Below, one piece after another: positions 1 through 11,720 of a stretch of DNA of 64,000 nt. This DNA is from Vandiemenella viatica (Eukaryota > Arthropoda > Insecta > Orthoptera > Morabidae): NCBI GenBank assembly GCA_031002005.1, contig JARYHS010008074.1:180878494-180942493 (forward strand), given 5' to 3'. The position numbers were made by a program, and so were the translations under genes. Numbering within the stretch: position 1 is the stretch's first letter; every line of letters starts with the position of its first letter. Below the pieces are notes generated by a model. The model saw only the letters and a list, made by a program, of their open reading frames with translations, was not told the origin of the DNA and did no database searches.

Positions 1-1540
1 GCAATATTGCAGCCTTCTCAGCTTCCAACCTGTTTCTTAGTGGATTATATATTAACCCAGCTCCACTAAATAGTTGTTCGCTGGGGACACTGGCTGGTGG
101 AGGTGATAAATATCTGCATGCTAATTTGGATAGAATTTTAAATTCACAACGGTTAACTTTCCACCAATTAAGTGGATTTTCATCTAAATCCAGTCTTTTT
201 TTTTTTGTTACGATAAATAACTAATTCTTTGCGGAGAAGAGCATCGGGGCTACTGTTGTCCGGTTCTCCTTCACCTTCATCTTCGCTCGATGAATCTAAC
301 ATCATGGCAAGATCGCTTTGTAAGCAAGTCTTCTTACCCATACTGGACGTTCCTGGTTCAGGATCGAGAGAATCTCCCATTCTCATTCTTTTTGGTTTTT
401 CCGCCGGCGACATAGGAGAAGACATGGTCATTTACCATCTTTATTATTTCATCTTTTATTTTTTCTTCGGTAACTGGTTTGAAAAATTTATGCTTATAGC
501 GAGGATCTAAATATGTGGAAATTGCATATAAGTTGTTATCTTCCAAAGAAGAAAATTTCGCTGAAAATTGTGTTTTCAGATTAGAGACTGCCAACCGAAT
601 AGCATCACTTTCTCGTGGTTTTGTTAAATAGTCGTCAAGTTTTTTCAAAAGCATTTGTATGATAGGAATCATAGATGATATGAGTGCCGGAGAACTGCTC
701 ATTTCACGAGTGGCTTCTTCAAACGGTTTCAGTACTTCAAGACAGCATTCTATTATTTACCACTCTTCAGGCAAAATTGATTCAATGTTATTGTTATTGT
801 CATTGGCATAAAGACTTAATGCATCTTTTATCTTCAAAAAACGCTCAAACATGTAGAACGTGCTGTTCCAGCGCGTCACACAATCCTCGAATACTTTAAG
901 ATGCGGTTGATTAAGTCTGTCCTGAATTTTTTCAAGTTGCTTTTGAGCAATGGTTGAATGGTTAAAATGAGTAGTAATTTTCTTACATTTTTGTTTGATG
1001 TCTTCTATGCTTTCCTGCGATCGTAAACCATGCCGAATAACAATTTGTAACTTGTGAACGGTACAATCCAAATCATTTAGCAATGCTAATCGCATTCCTC
1101 TTTTCATGTTAGAGCCTTCATCTCGTATCATGCAATGCACTTTTTCATTTGAAATATTCCATTCAGCAAGAATTGTGTTAAATTTTTCTGCAATGATATC
1201 ACCAGTATGACGGTCATCAAAAGTCTCGCATTTTAACACAATTGACGATCGTTCAAAGTTTTATGTATAGCTCATTGCACACGAAATCAGTAAAAAAATT
1301 TCGTCCTCTAAAATTATATTTCGGTGCTAAATCTTGTATGAGACGACGAAATCCAAGTCCCTCCACAAAGTTAAGAGGTAAATTTTGAAGCGCTATCATT
1401 TCGCCAATCTTTTTTGAATTAGGATTGTTAGTATCCCACTTCTTTTCTTTTTGTAGTACTTCCTCTAACGAAAGCTGTTTCTTGGCTTGTTGCAACGGAG
1501 TCACAATTGTACCTAGTGTTGCAAACTGAAAAAAAAACAA
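1..1540 (-). pseudogene. hAT transposase, broken, C-terminus at window edge
   Basis: Cut-and-paste transposase of the hAT superfamily (BED-finger/ZBED-like lineage). Read on the minus strand from 1540 down: an N-terminal block (1253-1540), then a core (757-1239) with the hAT-like motif CVTRWNSTFYMFERF and a D-x-GSNM segment followed by CTVHKLQIVI, then 358-702 with YLDPRYKHKFF, an acidic linker (180-431), and the C-terminal dimerisation block in 1-180 with ENPLNWW and SVPSEQLFSGAG. These blocks lie in different frames, so there are frameshifts near 1240-1252, 720-760 and around 180-430; none of the pieces can make a whole protein. The Arg of the usual SERxFS motif is Gln. The hAT assignment is secure; the lineage name is inferred. 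Confidence 0.88.
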
Positions 1541-2696
1541 AATGTTTTTTTTTCAGATTTGTGAAAAAAAACATGAAAAAAAAACTTAGCACCCTTGTTT
1601 TTTTTCTAAATTTGGTTTTTTTTTCAGAAAACTATATATTTGATAAATTATAGTTTTATTTATGGAATTTACATTTTACATGTGTGTTTTAAACCTTACT
1701 AAATCATATAATATCTTACATAATGATTCATAAATGTATCTATATAGGTAACATAATTTTTATTCATCTTCTATGTCGGAACCACATTCACTAGTATCAG
1801 TACTACCAACACTAGTTCGGTCGGAGTTGGAATTTTCTGTTTCTTCTTCTGTCCCCTCTAGATCCATAACTTCAGAAATAGTTACATTTTCTTTTACTGG
1901 TTGTATTGCATGCAAAAGCTTTTGAGATTGCATTTTAAATTGTGAGCAAAGTACACACTACAAAACAAGTAATGCTCTCGGGTTTTGTCAACGCCGAGAA
2001 AGACTTCGTAATTATATAAAGTACACACTGTGAATGAAGACTGCGCTGATAGTTCTGTATTACGGTCTTTTAAGTTTGAATTTAAATATATTATCATACA
2101 AAATAGGAGCTTTATCTGTTTTCAATCGTTGGTTTACGCCAACGGTTGCAAGGAAATTATTCATAATTACTGACAATGACTCAGTATTATCACTATATGC
2201 TGCGAGTTTAACAAGTATACGAATATAAGGAAAGCACAACAAGTAATAAAAAGAGGCAAAAAACCGTAGTTAAATTTCCTAATTTTTTGAAAAGATTCGT
2301 AGGTCTAAAGATAAATTTGTAGGGCCTGGCAGCACTAGTTCAAATAGCGAGTATTAATCCAAACAATGGGGAACGGCCGAACGGGGATTCCTTCTCACGC
2401 AACCTGGGCCTTTTCGGGAAGTCCCCTTTCGTAAAAGAAAACTTCAGTCGATGTTACCAATATTTTTGTATTTTTTTTTTTCTACTGAACCAGAAAGTTA
2501 TAGTAGATTTAAAAATAAGATAAGAACTTAGTATAAACTCTAAAACAGTCATATTAAATGATAAATGCCTTAAAAATTTGAAATTGAGTAGTTATGAAAA
2601 AAAAACATGTCCCAGAAAAAAACATGTTTTTTTTCACAGTTTTTTTTTCATGTTTTTTTTTCACGTCAGAAAAAAAACTGTTTTTTTACAACACTA
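1541..2696 (-). mobile_element. 5' part of the same hAT element up to its likely terminal repeat
   Basis: Between the transposase and the presumed element end lies AT-rich DNA. An acidic Ser/Glu/Asp-rich reading segment (about 1760-1900, minus) ends in a stop and may be a degenerate N-terminal exon. Short frames at 1894-2242 match nothing I know. The outer end, read inward from 2696 on the minus strand, begins TAGTGTTGTAAAAAAACAG, in the style of hAT termini that start with a short YAGNGTTG-like motif. The 8 bases outside (2697-2704) would be the target duplication, but the partner end is outside the window. T/A tracts with CATG spacers at 1545-1640 and 2600-2690 are inverted copies of each other. 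Confidence 0.5.
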
Positions 2697-2704
2697 CTAC
2701 TGAC

Positions 2705-5385
2705 GCAAATCCCTTTCTTTTACGATGACGGCATCAAAAAGCTTCCGATGCGATGGGAAAAATGTACTTCTAAATCAGGATGTTGAGAAATAATATGTAC
2801 TTGGTTCATTTACTATGGTAAATAAGAAAAATTAAAAAAATGAGTAACTAGTTATCCGAAGTCACGCACAATTAAAACTCAGTTATACCTAGAATTGATA
2901 TCAGCGCGTTTGAACGAAATACAGTGAAGCATTTGACTTTCTTCTTCTGAAGAGGACTAAATTTTCTAAGGAAACCGTCATAATAAAGGGTAAGAATCAT
3001 GATGTGGTCATTCATTACACTGGCGAAAATAAGAAAGTCTACTGAAATGTTTATGAACACAGTATGAGGAGAAGACGAGAAAAATTCTTGATAACCAACA
3101 GCTTTTTGAGGCGAGCCTGGTATGGAGATTAATATAGGAAAGGGGGGAGGGAGGCCGGATTACATGTGGAAATCACCAGGTTTTCAAAACCCGAGATGAC
3201 ATACCTCTAAGACAAAAATGAAATTGTCCTTTGGCTTCCTATCAGCAACATACTCACAAGAGCACCAACAAGCGTTCTAGCATACTCGGCATTCACAAAA
3301 CAAGCTTTGCGTAAGGATATGAAGGACAGTATTAGGGCAGCTAAACTTCCCAAGCGACACTAGAAATCGACACGGTGACCTTTAGAAATGCTGACAGCTC
3401 TCTTAGTAACAATATTTATGCTTTATCCAGCTAAAATAAACATAATATGAAAAAAAGATTCTTTATTTCATACCATATCTCCAAATATTTGCTTTATAGA
3501 ACGTATATAAACGCTTCTTCATTAAAAATGTTGGAACCAAATGGCTTTAGCTCCCTTCTTAGGTTCCATTTCTGATGCTGCATAAAATTTTATTTTATTT
3601 CTATTTTGAAAGACTGAGAACTAATTTTAAAAAGATCCTTTTCTCTGAGTTTTGGCCATTCTTAAATAGAGCTGTCACTGACGTGTAACTCCAGATTGAA
3701 ATTTCTGCAGGCAAGAAACGAAAGTTTAAAAAAAATCGTGCATCCTGACATCAGACTAAAAGTGCGAAGAACATAGTCTTCACTCTTAAAAACCTTATCC
3801 TTCAAATTCATTCATTACCTAGCTTAACTATCAGCAAGATCACCAAACTTGACCATGGTACTCTTTATGTGACCTAGCGAAGAGCTAAAAATACATAAAC
3901 GATTAAACTGAGGAGAAGTGCTACATCGCTTCATTAAGGAGAGAGTTAAGTAGCAAATTACAATTAACTCTTAGTGACGATTAAATTTATGAAGTAAGAT
4001 GAAACTAAGGCTTCATTCTTTAAAATTAGGCCCTATAAACTGTTGTCTTTCTTCGGGTAAACGGTTGACTTTTTTACGACCTCTGATCTCAACCTCCAAT
4101 TTCGTAACATTAACGCTAAAACGCAAGTCGAATTTTATGAGGAACGAAAATAAACAGCTACGTTAATTATTTTATAAATACAAGGAGGAAGAAAGCCACT
4201 GAAGAGAAAAGAAGGAGGACTAAAAATTAAAAGAAAGCATGCAAAAATACGCCAGGATACTTCTGTGGTTCGGATTCCAGGTTAAACTGTAGGTCCCCAA
4301 TATGGCTGAAGACCCTGTTGCATCACGACTGCGTATACATCCAAAGCATATTCAGGCTAAACGAAAGCTTAACATGGTCCTAGTTGGCCCAAACGAACAT
4401 ACATGCATAATTCGATATATTGCTTTCACTTGATTCAAATCCTGCTGTTATAACAACACTTAATATCCGTATCATCCGTATTTGCTTCCCGATTCAAAAA
4501 ACGAGAATAATTAAGACCGAAAATCAACAGCAATCAATGTGCACAAAGAAAAACTAGATAGTCATCTTTCATAAAGTCGTCAATCACACGTACTACACAA
4601 TTTGGAAGTTCATCAAAGAATTGCTTCTGGTGAAACCCTTTAATGGCTATTGACCTTTAAGTTCAAATGTAAGGAGCCATTCATACTAACATAACACAAA
4701 TTTTATGGTCCCCCTCCCCGTTGTGACATCTCAAATTTTGCAATTTTAAATCTGGAGCTTGTTTAAAACATCACTTCCTCTCCCCTGTCACAGGTTGTGG
4801 AGCAACCTATCTTCTGTTAACGAATGAAACAATTTATGGATGGCCATATTTATGAAACCACTCGGTATTTTCTGCAGACTAAAAGATACCTGTCTCCTCC
4901 TCTGTTATTGTTACTGACTGGCGCGTGCAGGGTGACCAACCTGTTGGCGATGTCGGCACGTCATTCGCCCCCTGGCGGCGGCGGCGACAGCAGCCCCACG
5001 GCATGACGGCCGCCCCACAACTGCCAGCCCGCCAAGCTCGCGACGCACTCCGCCACATTGATCAATATCGCTAGGGCAGCGCCAACCACATCAACATCGC
5101 CCGCCATGTTCTAATCGTGTCGCACGCAGTTCCGTCGGATGTTCCTAATAAATTATCAATTTATCGAAAAAACTGCTTTCCAAGTAACCACGCTACCTTG
5201 TTTACTCGGTTCCACCAAAAGGTTATTTTTCAGCGAAACTTCTGTTGAGTCCCGCATTGGCCATTGCTAAAAGCACTAAAATTATTTTTTTATTTCACAT
5301 AATAACCTGCTTAAGATTTAATATTTATTAGAATCTTTAACTGGTTTCGCGACAAAATAAAAGTCGTATCTATGAAGTCTAGTTA
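2705..5385. other. Unassigned AT-rich sequence
   Basis: I see no gene or intact element here. Reading frames are short and show no family motifs. A SINE-like fragment sits near 4265, and a locally GC-rich, CpG-containing patch spans about 4910-5135, in contrast to the AT-rich flanks. Confidence 0.5.
4265..4312 (+). repeat. Fragment of SINE family 2 (3' module)
   Basis: The stretch GTGGTTCGGATTCCAGGTTA followed by AACTGTAGGTCCC recurs in the opposite orientation at about 34,900-34,965 and in diverged form near 61,500-61,560. Three dispersed occurrences make it a repeat-family module; the copy at 61.5 kb is next to a tRNA-like promoter head, which suggests a SINE. Only the shared module is present here. 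Confidence 0.5.
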
Positions 5386-5393
5386 ATCTATAC

Positions 5394-5871
5394 CAGTGGT
5401 TCCCAAAGGGGGCGGTACGGCCCATCTGTGGGCGTTGATGAGTTCATGGAGGCGTTTGTGCTCCAAGGCAAGGGGTATATAGGAACAACTGCCGCTCCCT
5501 GCTTTCAGGTATTATACTCGGCATTAAGGGTTGCATCAAATAAGTTTTTAATTGCATTCCTATGGCCATATGCATCCAAAAGACAATTTAGCGTAGTCAG
5601 CAATTTATTAGCTAAAAAAAAGTAAATAAACAGATTGTCAATAGTGCACATGGCGAGTTATGACTGCTGATGACAAATAAGTCAACAAATACATAAAAAT
5701 TATTGTCATTAGAAGCCAAAAACTTAGTAGCAGTATGGGTTACATTATTTATCACAAGAATTTGTGTGACTTTTTTCTAAAAAAGGGGGTAGTAATTTTT
5801 TTCGAACAGGGGGTGGTATTTCTTTTACAAAAAGGGAGTGATGGGCCAAAAAAAAAGGTGGGAAACCTATG
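5394..5871. mobile_element. hAT-type MITE, 478 bp
   Basis: Non-autonomous element. The left end is CAGTGGTTCCCAAAGGGGG and the right end reads inward as CATAGGTTTCCCACC, an imperfect terminal inverted repeat of the CAGTGGTTCCCAA type common in hAT MITEs. The flanking octamers are ATCTATAC (5386-5393) and ACCTATAC (5872-5879), a 7/8 target duplication. The internal 65-codon frame (5428-5625) has no recognisable domain and is probably residual. Confidence 0.82.
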
Positions 5872-5961
5872 ACCTATACTTTAAAATAAAATTGTTGAAA
5901 AGTTGTATCTGTTCAAAAAGTAACCGAATGTACAGATGCCAAAACAATAAAATCTGGAATT

Positions 5962-5990
5962 TCTGCCTGTCTGTCTGTCTCTCTGTATGT
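5962..5990. repeat. CTGT microsatellite
   Basis: A short run of CTGT units with one CTCT interruption. Two similar phrases around it (CACATATTGATAGC near 6028 and near 6177) show that the surrounding 250 bases are internally repetitive. Confidence 0.7.
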
Positions 5991-6416
5991 TCACGCATCA
6001 CGCAAAAGGAGGGAGTTTAAACAAACTGCACATATTGATAGCTTATGTTATTGTTTAGGACACAAGATACTTTTTTAAACTGATACGTTACAAATTCCCA
6101 TTGATACAGAGAATAAAACCATAAATTTTGAAATTTTTGTCTACCAAAAGATGATGAACGTATTTACGCGAAATTTCACATATTGATAGCTTTATGGCAT
6201 GTTTTTAATTTACGCCAGTATTGTAGTTCTCGATGATGCAGGGACAAAGCCGCAAATTTTAGTATATTTGTCTGTGTGTGTGCACCTCAAACAAAAACTG
6301 ATAAATAGATTCTAGCGAAATTGGGGATGAAAAATTTGATTTAATTTTTTAATGCATAATCGTTATTTCCAGAGTGAATATTATTTCCCACCCACCCTTC
6401 AGTTACAGGTAGTGTT

Positions 6417-7820
6417 GCAAGGTGCAGGTTGTTAAAAATCGGGATTCAGGGTTACAAATCGGGACAACCCACCAAAATTAGGTTTTTATATAATTCAAAT
6501 TGTTTTTATAATTTATGTATGAAAGAAGTATTAACTATAGATATTTGCCTATAATGTGGTAGGAGCTTATGAATCTTAGTACTAAATATTATAATAATAG
6601 TCAAACTTGTTGACTACCACTAGTACCTAAATATTATGGAAATAATGTGTTTTCAAGTTGATTTTTAAGTATTTATTTATTATGTTATAAGTATTTATCT
6701 TTTATTAAGATTGTGTTAAGTGTTCGATTTCATTGCTTTTATCAGAGATTTTTTTTTTTAATTACGTAATTATAAAATTCGCTACAAACAAACTGAAGCT
6801 GGTTTTAGTTTGTATCCCTTCTTTGACATGCTCGAGCTCTTAGACCAAATTATATTAGCAGGGGAAATTTATTTTCAGTTGCCGCGTTTGAAACCGGTAT
6901 TGATGCCATGATAGCATATATTCAGATTCATGGGTCTCATATAAGTCTTTTAAAGCTTGAGCTCGTTTGGCATAGTATGAGAAATAACTATTAAAATTTA
7001 CTCATTCCCAGAGCATATTTTACTCTGTTATGCAAAATGTGTGCAGGACATCCCTCTGATATAATTTGATCATTATCATGGTGCAATAACTGAAAAATCT
7101 GAATTGCGGCACCTACAATTCACATCTGCGTTGTCTGTATAGAAACTAGTAAAGATGTATACCATCAATACTGGTCTCTTTCACTCATGTTACTAAATTT
7201 ATATGCGTGGCTGATGGAGCTTCACTCGTATCTTCATAAAACTCAAGCTTTTGAGTTTGTAGTGGGGCTGTAAAATCTTACAATCAGCGAAAAAAATTTT
7301 GCACCACCGTGTTCGGAGGCGTCTGTAGCAACACTATAAAATGTATCATTCTGATTAGCTTCATATTGAGTAGATTGCGAACCTAAATTATTTTGTGCCA
7401 TTCCACTGGCCTTTTTTCTTCCAAGTGACCATTTCTCAGCAATTTTAGAATCGTTATACAAAATAGATCGAGTTTTGATTCACAACCGAATGAACTGAAT
7501 GGCGAGGTATGCTTGACCGAGTGGTATGTTTTTGCGAATTAAGAAGCTATCACTTCTTCTTGATTCTTAGGTGCTCATTTGATCGGTGTTGAAAATATTT
7601 TCAGCGATCTTGTTAAACTGTCACACCCTTCTTTTCTCTTGTATTGATTACAGTTTTGGTGTTTTTCTATGTTATTTTTGTCACCATGAGATATGTTAAA
7701 TTGTTTTGGTACAATGTGCAGGTTAGTGGGATCAGTTGTACCATAAGCCGTGAATAGCGCTGCTAGTTGGATGCGATGCGTCTGACGTGTGACACGCGAT
7801 TTCATTTTCTGTAACGAATA
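6417..7820 (-). pseudogene. hAT element, left inverted arm, with transposase remnants
   Basis: Minus-strand remnant of a hAT transposon. Reading from 7805 down: a segment with QFNISHGDKNNIEKH and a following Ser-rich stretch, like the N-terminal zinc-finger/linker region of some hAT transposases; then 7461-7243 with DTFYSVATDASEHGG; then a frame-broken continuation near 7240-7090 matching EFYEE...TGYYTDNADVNF in the right arm. The outer end at 6417 reads TAGTGTTGCAAGGTGCAGGT inward. The same end occurs in inverted orientation at 12,908, and the arm sequences (6417-6990 against 12,387-12,908 and 10,200-10,337) are reverse complements with moderate divergence. Several stops and indels make it non-functional. 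Confidence 0.72.
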
Positions 7821-7838
7821 ATGGGTTTTTATTATTTA

Positions 7839-9522
7839 ACTAGCTGGTACCCACAACTTCGTTCGTGATTGTAAAGAATTCATATTGACAGCTATAGACA
7901 TCTAACCACCCTAGTGCACGATGGGAGACTCGATACTATTACCACACACAAGTACCAGTATTCTGCGCTATGTAGTTCCGGCAGCAATGTAGAATTTACG
8001 GATACACACAAGTCTTTGGATGAAACACGAAAATATTCATGATCGACCAATTTCAAACACCATATCTCACACACTCCCACAGTTACCGAATTTCGGCCAA
8101 CGTTGTGATCGATGGGAGACTCTGTGTTACTACCACACACAGACGCCAGTGATCTGCGATTGATAGTTTTCACTTAAAAGTGATACACCGTGACACATGC
8201 GTCTTTGGCAGAAATATGAAATTGCCGCAGGTCGACCATTTTCATCCCCCATATCCTCCACACCCCCATAGCTACAGACATCTAACAACCATAGTGCACG
8301 ACAACAGACACGATTCTACTACCACACATAAACACCAATGCTCTATGCTATGTAGTCGTGGTAGAAAAGTGAAATCTGCGGAGACACATGCCTTTCGTCG
8401 AAAAACGAAAATTTCCTTGGTCGGCCACTTACAACCACCATATCTACCACAGTTTCTGAAATTCGGCCGCTGTTGTGATCGAAAGGTGACTCTGTGCTAC
8501 TACCACACACAAACGCCAGTTATCTGTGATCTGTAGTTTTCGCTGAAAAGTGATACACCATGACACTTTTGTCTTTGGCAGAAGTATGAAATTGCCACAG
8601 GTCGACCACTTTCAACCCCCATTTCTCCCACACCCCCATAGCTACCCACATCTAACAACCATAGTGCACTACATGAGATACGATTCTACTACCAAACACA
8701 AACACCAATGCTCTATGCTATGTAGTTGTGGCATAAAAGTGACAAATGCGGAGTCAGTCGAAATACGAAAAATTTCCTTGGTCGGCCACTTACAGCCACC
8801 ATATCTACCACAGTACCACAGTTTCTGAAATTCGGCCGCTGTTGTGATCGAAAGGTGACTCTGTGCTACTACTATACACAAACGCCAGTTATCTGTGACC
8901 TATAGTTTTCGCTGAAAAGTGATACACCATGACACTTTTGTCTTTGGCAGAAGTATGAAACTGCCACAGGTCGACCACTTTCAACCCCCATTTCTCCCAC
9001 ACCCCCATAGTTACCGACATCTAACAACCATAGTGCACTACATGAGATACGATTCTACTACCAAACACAAACACCAATGCTCTATGCTATGTAGTTGTGG
9101 CAGAAAAGTGACATATGCGGAGACAGTCGAAATACGAAAATATCCTTGGTCGGCCACTAACAACCCCCATATCTCCCACATCCCCATAGCTACCGACATC
9201 TAACAACCATAGTGCACGACAGGAAAGACGATTCTACTACCACACACAAACACCAAAAGTCTATGTTATATAGTTGTGGCAGGAAAGAGAAGTATACGGA
9301 GATACGAATTTTTGGTCTAAATATGAAAACGCCCTGCACTGACCAACTTTAATCATTATATCTCCCACATCCCCACAGCTATCGGCATTCGGCCAACGTT
9401 GTGCACGGCAGGAAACTCCATGCTACTTCCACTTACAAACATCAGTGATCTGTGCTAGGTTGTGGCGGCTGAAAAGTGAAATATAGGAAAAAACACGTCT
9501 ATTTTTATATATATATAAGATT
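7839..9522. mobile_element. Satellite-carrying dispersed element, copy A (1.68 kb)
   Basis: Begins ACTAGCTGGTACCCACAACT and ends in a short (TA)n run followed by AGAT. The same start, end and order recur at 50,525-52,418, so this is a defined mobile unit rather than a local satellite. The body is built of roughly 185-bp related monomers arranged as about 369-bp dimers; the phrase GTTTCTGAAATTCGGCCGCT marks dimers at 8452 and 8821. I cannot assign a superfamily: the ends are not hAT or Tc1 ends, and no clear target duplication is visible. It carries no recognisable protein. Confidence 0.75.
8095..9200. repeat. Higher-order tandem repeat inside copy A
   Basis: Alternating diverged half-units: one carries AAGTGATACACC and CAGGTCGACCA, the other carries CATCTAACAACCATAGTGCA and CTTGGTCGGCCAC. 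Successive dimers are about 369 bp apart and highly similar. Open frames of 70-118 codons (such as 8180-8536, 8550-8828 and 8919-9203) recur because the repeat recurs; I do not treat them as genes. Confidence 0.8.
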
Positions 9523-9799
9523 AAAAAATCGAGACGTGGGAAAACCAGACGCGTTCCCAGGCCCCTGAAAATGATGACGTGCCGCGCAAATCGGGAATCT
9601 GGCCACGCGAAGACTCGCAGAGTATTTAAGCAGGCAGTTTTGAGGAAGCAGTTTTGAAGTAGCAGTACGTGTCTAGTCGCGAGGTAAAAAAGTAACAACT
9701 GCAAGTTTAACTATCTCGCCTCACAACAAGTTCGTGGACTTTCTCATTCACTATAAGCTAAACTCAATAAAAGAACTTTTTTTACTATGGTTTAAGAAG

Positions 9800-10337
9800 T
9801 CATTAGTACCAATGGTTAAAATTTTCACTAAGTGCACTCTGAACTCGGGGTGCAAATGTAAGTATGATTGCCAGAGTGAATGCTTTAGACTCGGCATCTA
9901 CTCAAGAAGCGATCGAAACTACTCAAAATGATACATTTCATACTGTTGCTACTGACGCCTCCAATCACTATAGTATATATTTTTTTTTTTTTTGCTGATG
10001 GTAATATTTTACAGCCCAACCACAAGTTCAAAGACTTGAAGTTTTATGAAGAAGTGAATGAAGCTGCATCACCCACAAAAAAAAAATTAATGACACGACT
10101 GAAGGAACCCAGTACTGACAGTAAACATCTTACTGGTTACTACACAGACAACGCAGATGTGAACTTTGTGTGCCGCAGTTCAGTTTATTCAGGTACTGTA
10201 CGATAGTAATACTCAAATTATATCAGCGGCATGTTCTGCACACATTTGCATAACAGTGTAAACTATTCTCTGTGTATGAGCAAATTTTAACTGGAGAATT
10301 TCATCCCGAAACTTTATAGTAATTTCTCATACTACGG
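9800..10337 (+). pseudogene. hAT element, right inverted arm, 5' portion
   Basis: Plus-strand counterpart of the left arm. Protein remnants: DTFHTVATDASNH around 9920-9960 (matching DTFYSVATDASEH of the left arm), then after a T-rich interruption LKFYEEVNEAAS and LTGYYTDNADVNF up to about 10,180. Frames are broken and the ORF at 9928-10206 is only a patch. Similarity to the left arm continues through ATTATATCAG and TTTGCATAACAG to about 10,337, where an insert begins. Confidence 0.7.
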
Positions 10338-10818
10338 AATTTTTGGCTAAAACCTGCGCGATAATTACTAAAGCTGGGCAAGCGTGGATTGCATACAGTG
10401 ACAGCTGAAACCAGGGCAGTTGCGACAGAAAATAAAAACAGTTTCAGACAATGGAATGTGACAACACAGATAGCAACGACAGTAAAGCAGGTAAAGCAGT
10501 CAGCAGAATTGAGTTGGAGCATGACGGCAGAGAGAGGAAGATGGAAGGGAAGGAATCACCAATATTGGCTAGAGGTCCTCCCTAGAGATGGACAAAGTGA
10601 TTCACTAAAAAGAGCGGTTGTTCATTTGATCACTCAATGAAAAGAACTAGTTCTTTTGAATGGTTCACTTGCTCAGTAGCTCAGTTTTATTTGAGACCTT
10701 GTTTTTAGGTCTCACCCCTCACAATCCGATTATACCACCACTTTCCGTTGAAAATACCCCCTTATGTCGACTTCAATACAAATAGTAGACCTTTTTTTTA
10801 GCTTAGAAGAACTACCGT

Positions 10819-11361
10819 TCACTTTAAGTGAGCGTCTGCTCCATCTCTAATTCTTACGAATTTCTGAAATTCCTCATCCTCGACAAGAGAGAAGGGGTAA
10901 TATTCTTTACACATCACTTTTAGTAACTGAATATCTAAAGCCCGTTTCCTAGTAATTGAGATTGGTTGATTTACATCAACGAATGTATTCATCGATGTCT
11001 GAGCAAACCGCGGAGTCGATAACGGTGACGGTCTCCGATCCATGGTGTCGTCCAAGCTGCACCATTCCAGAGAAAACGTGGAGGCACTGGCATTAGAACT
11101 ACTTGCTTTTGGGAGTGGATTAGAGTCACTTCGATGAGAAGTTCTAACCCCGCAGTCATCCACTGAAGGCGAACGTGATCGCTGCGCATTTCCCTCGCGT
11201 TTTAATGGTATCGACCGGTGCAAAGTCTTAAGGTGTCTCTTCAAATTGGTCGTCGATCCTGACGATATAGATAAAATCGCCTTGCCATAGTTGCATTTCC
11301 CTTTCTTGTCCTTCTCGTTCTTTTCGAAATGATACCAAACATTACTGGTAAGTCTGCTCAT
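10819..11361 (-). CDS. Truncated hAT BED zinc-finger protein, 180 aa
   Basis: Open frame of 180 codons inside the 1,408-bp hAT element. Residues 1-45 resemble a BED zinc finger, the DNA-binding domain at the N-terminus of many hAT transposases: SNVWYHFEK, then KGKCNYGKAIL and LKRHLKTLH. The usual CxxC pair is damaged (C-N-Y-G), so one zinc ligand is missing. Residues 45-110 are a Ser-rich linker. From about 135, the conserved KALDIQLLK...PFSLVEDEEFQKFV-like region starts, but the frame then runs into terminal-repeat-like sequence and stops. The catalytic core and dimerisation region are absent, so it cannot transpose; a DNA-binding decoy is conceivable but unproven. Confidence 0.7.
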   Translation of the reverse strand: MSRLTSNVWYHFEKNEKDKKGKCNYGKAILSISSGSTTNLKRHLKTLHRSIPLKREGNAQRSRSPSVDDCGVRTSHRSDSNPLPKASSSNASASTFSLEWCSLDDTMDRRPSPLSTPRFAQTSMNTFVDVNQPISITRKRALDIQLLKVMCKEYYPFSLVEDEEFQKFVRIRDGADAHLK

Positions 11362-11576
11362 TTTCTTGACCTGTTACAGACAAGGGGAAACTTGAAATAA
11401 ACACGCAAATCTATGAAAAACGTCGATAAATATTTGGTGTTACGATTATGTTTAAACGTTTATAGTGGTCATTTAAATACACTTGGATCGTAGTTTAGAT
11501 TAAAAACTTAAAATAACATATAGCATAACGCTTACCAGGGGGAGAGAGAAAGAGAAGCGGTTAGCGGAGCGGTAAA

Positions 11577-11720
11577 GAACTAGCTCTCCAGTGGCACTGC
11601 TCCGAGCTGTGCTGAGCGATTGAATCGAACGTCGCGAACGAACTAGCTCTCCAGTGGCACTGCTCACTGCTCAGAGCTGTGCTGAGCGATTGAATCGAAC
11701 GTTGCGAACGAACTAGCTCT
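11577..11720. repeat. 63/70-bp tandem duplication
   Basis: Two consecutive units beginning GAACTAGCTCTCCAGTGGCA (11,577-11,639 and 11,640-11,709), then the first bases of a third. The second unit contains a small internal duplication (CACTGCTCACTGCTC). It lies in the subterminal region of the hAT element, where transposase-binding repeats are often found. Confidence 0.85.

Noticed and set aside
8180..8536. Open frame of 118 codons with His/Pro-rich repeats, recurring at 8550, 8919, 50866 and 51665
   Set aside because: The recurrence follows the tandem DNA repeat itself; frames open on both strands and shift between units, so it is not evidence of a protein.
7839..9522. CRISPR-like array
   Set aside because: Units are about 185 and 369 bp, contiguous and diverged, without short repeats and unique spacers; the context is eukaryotic.
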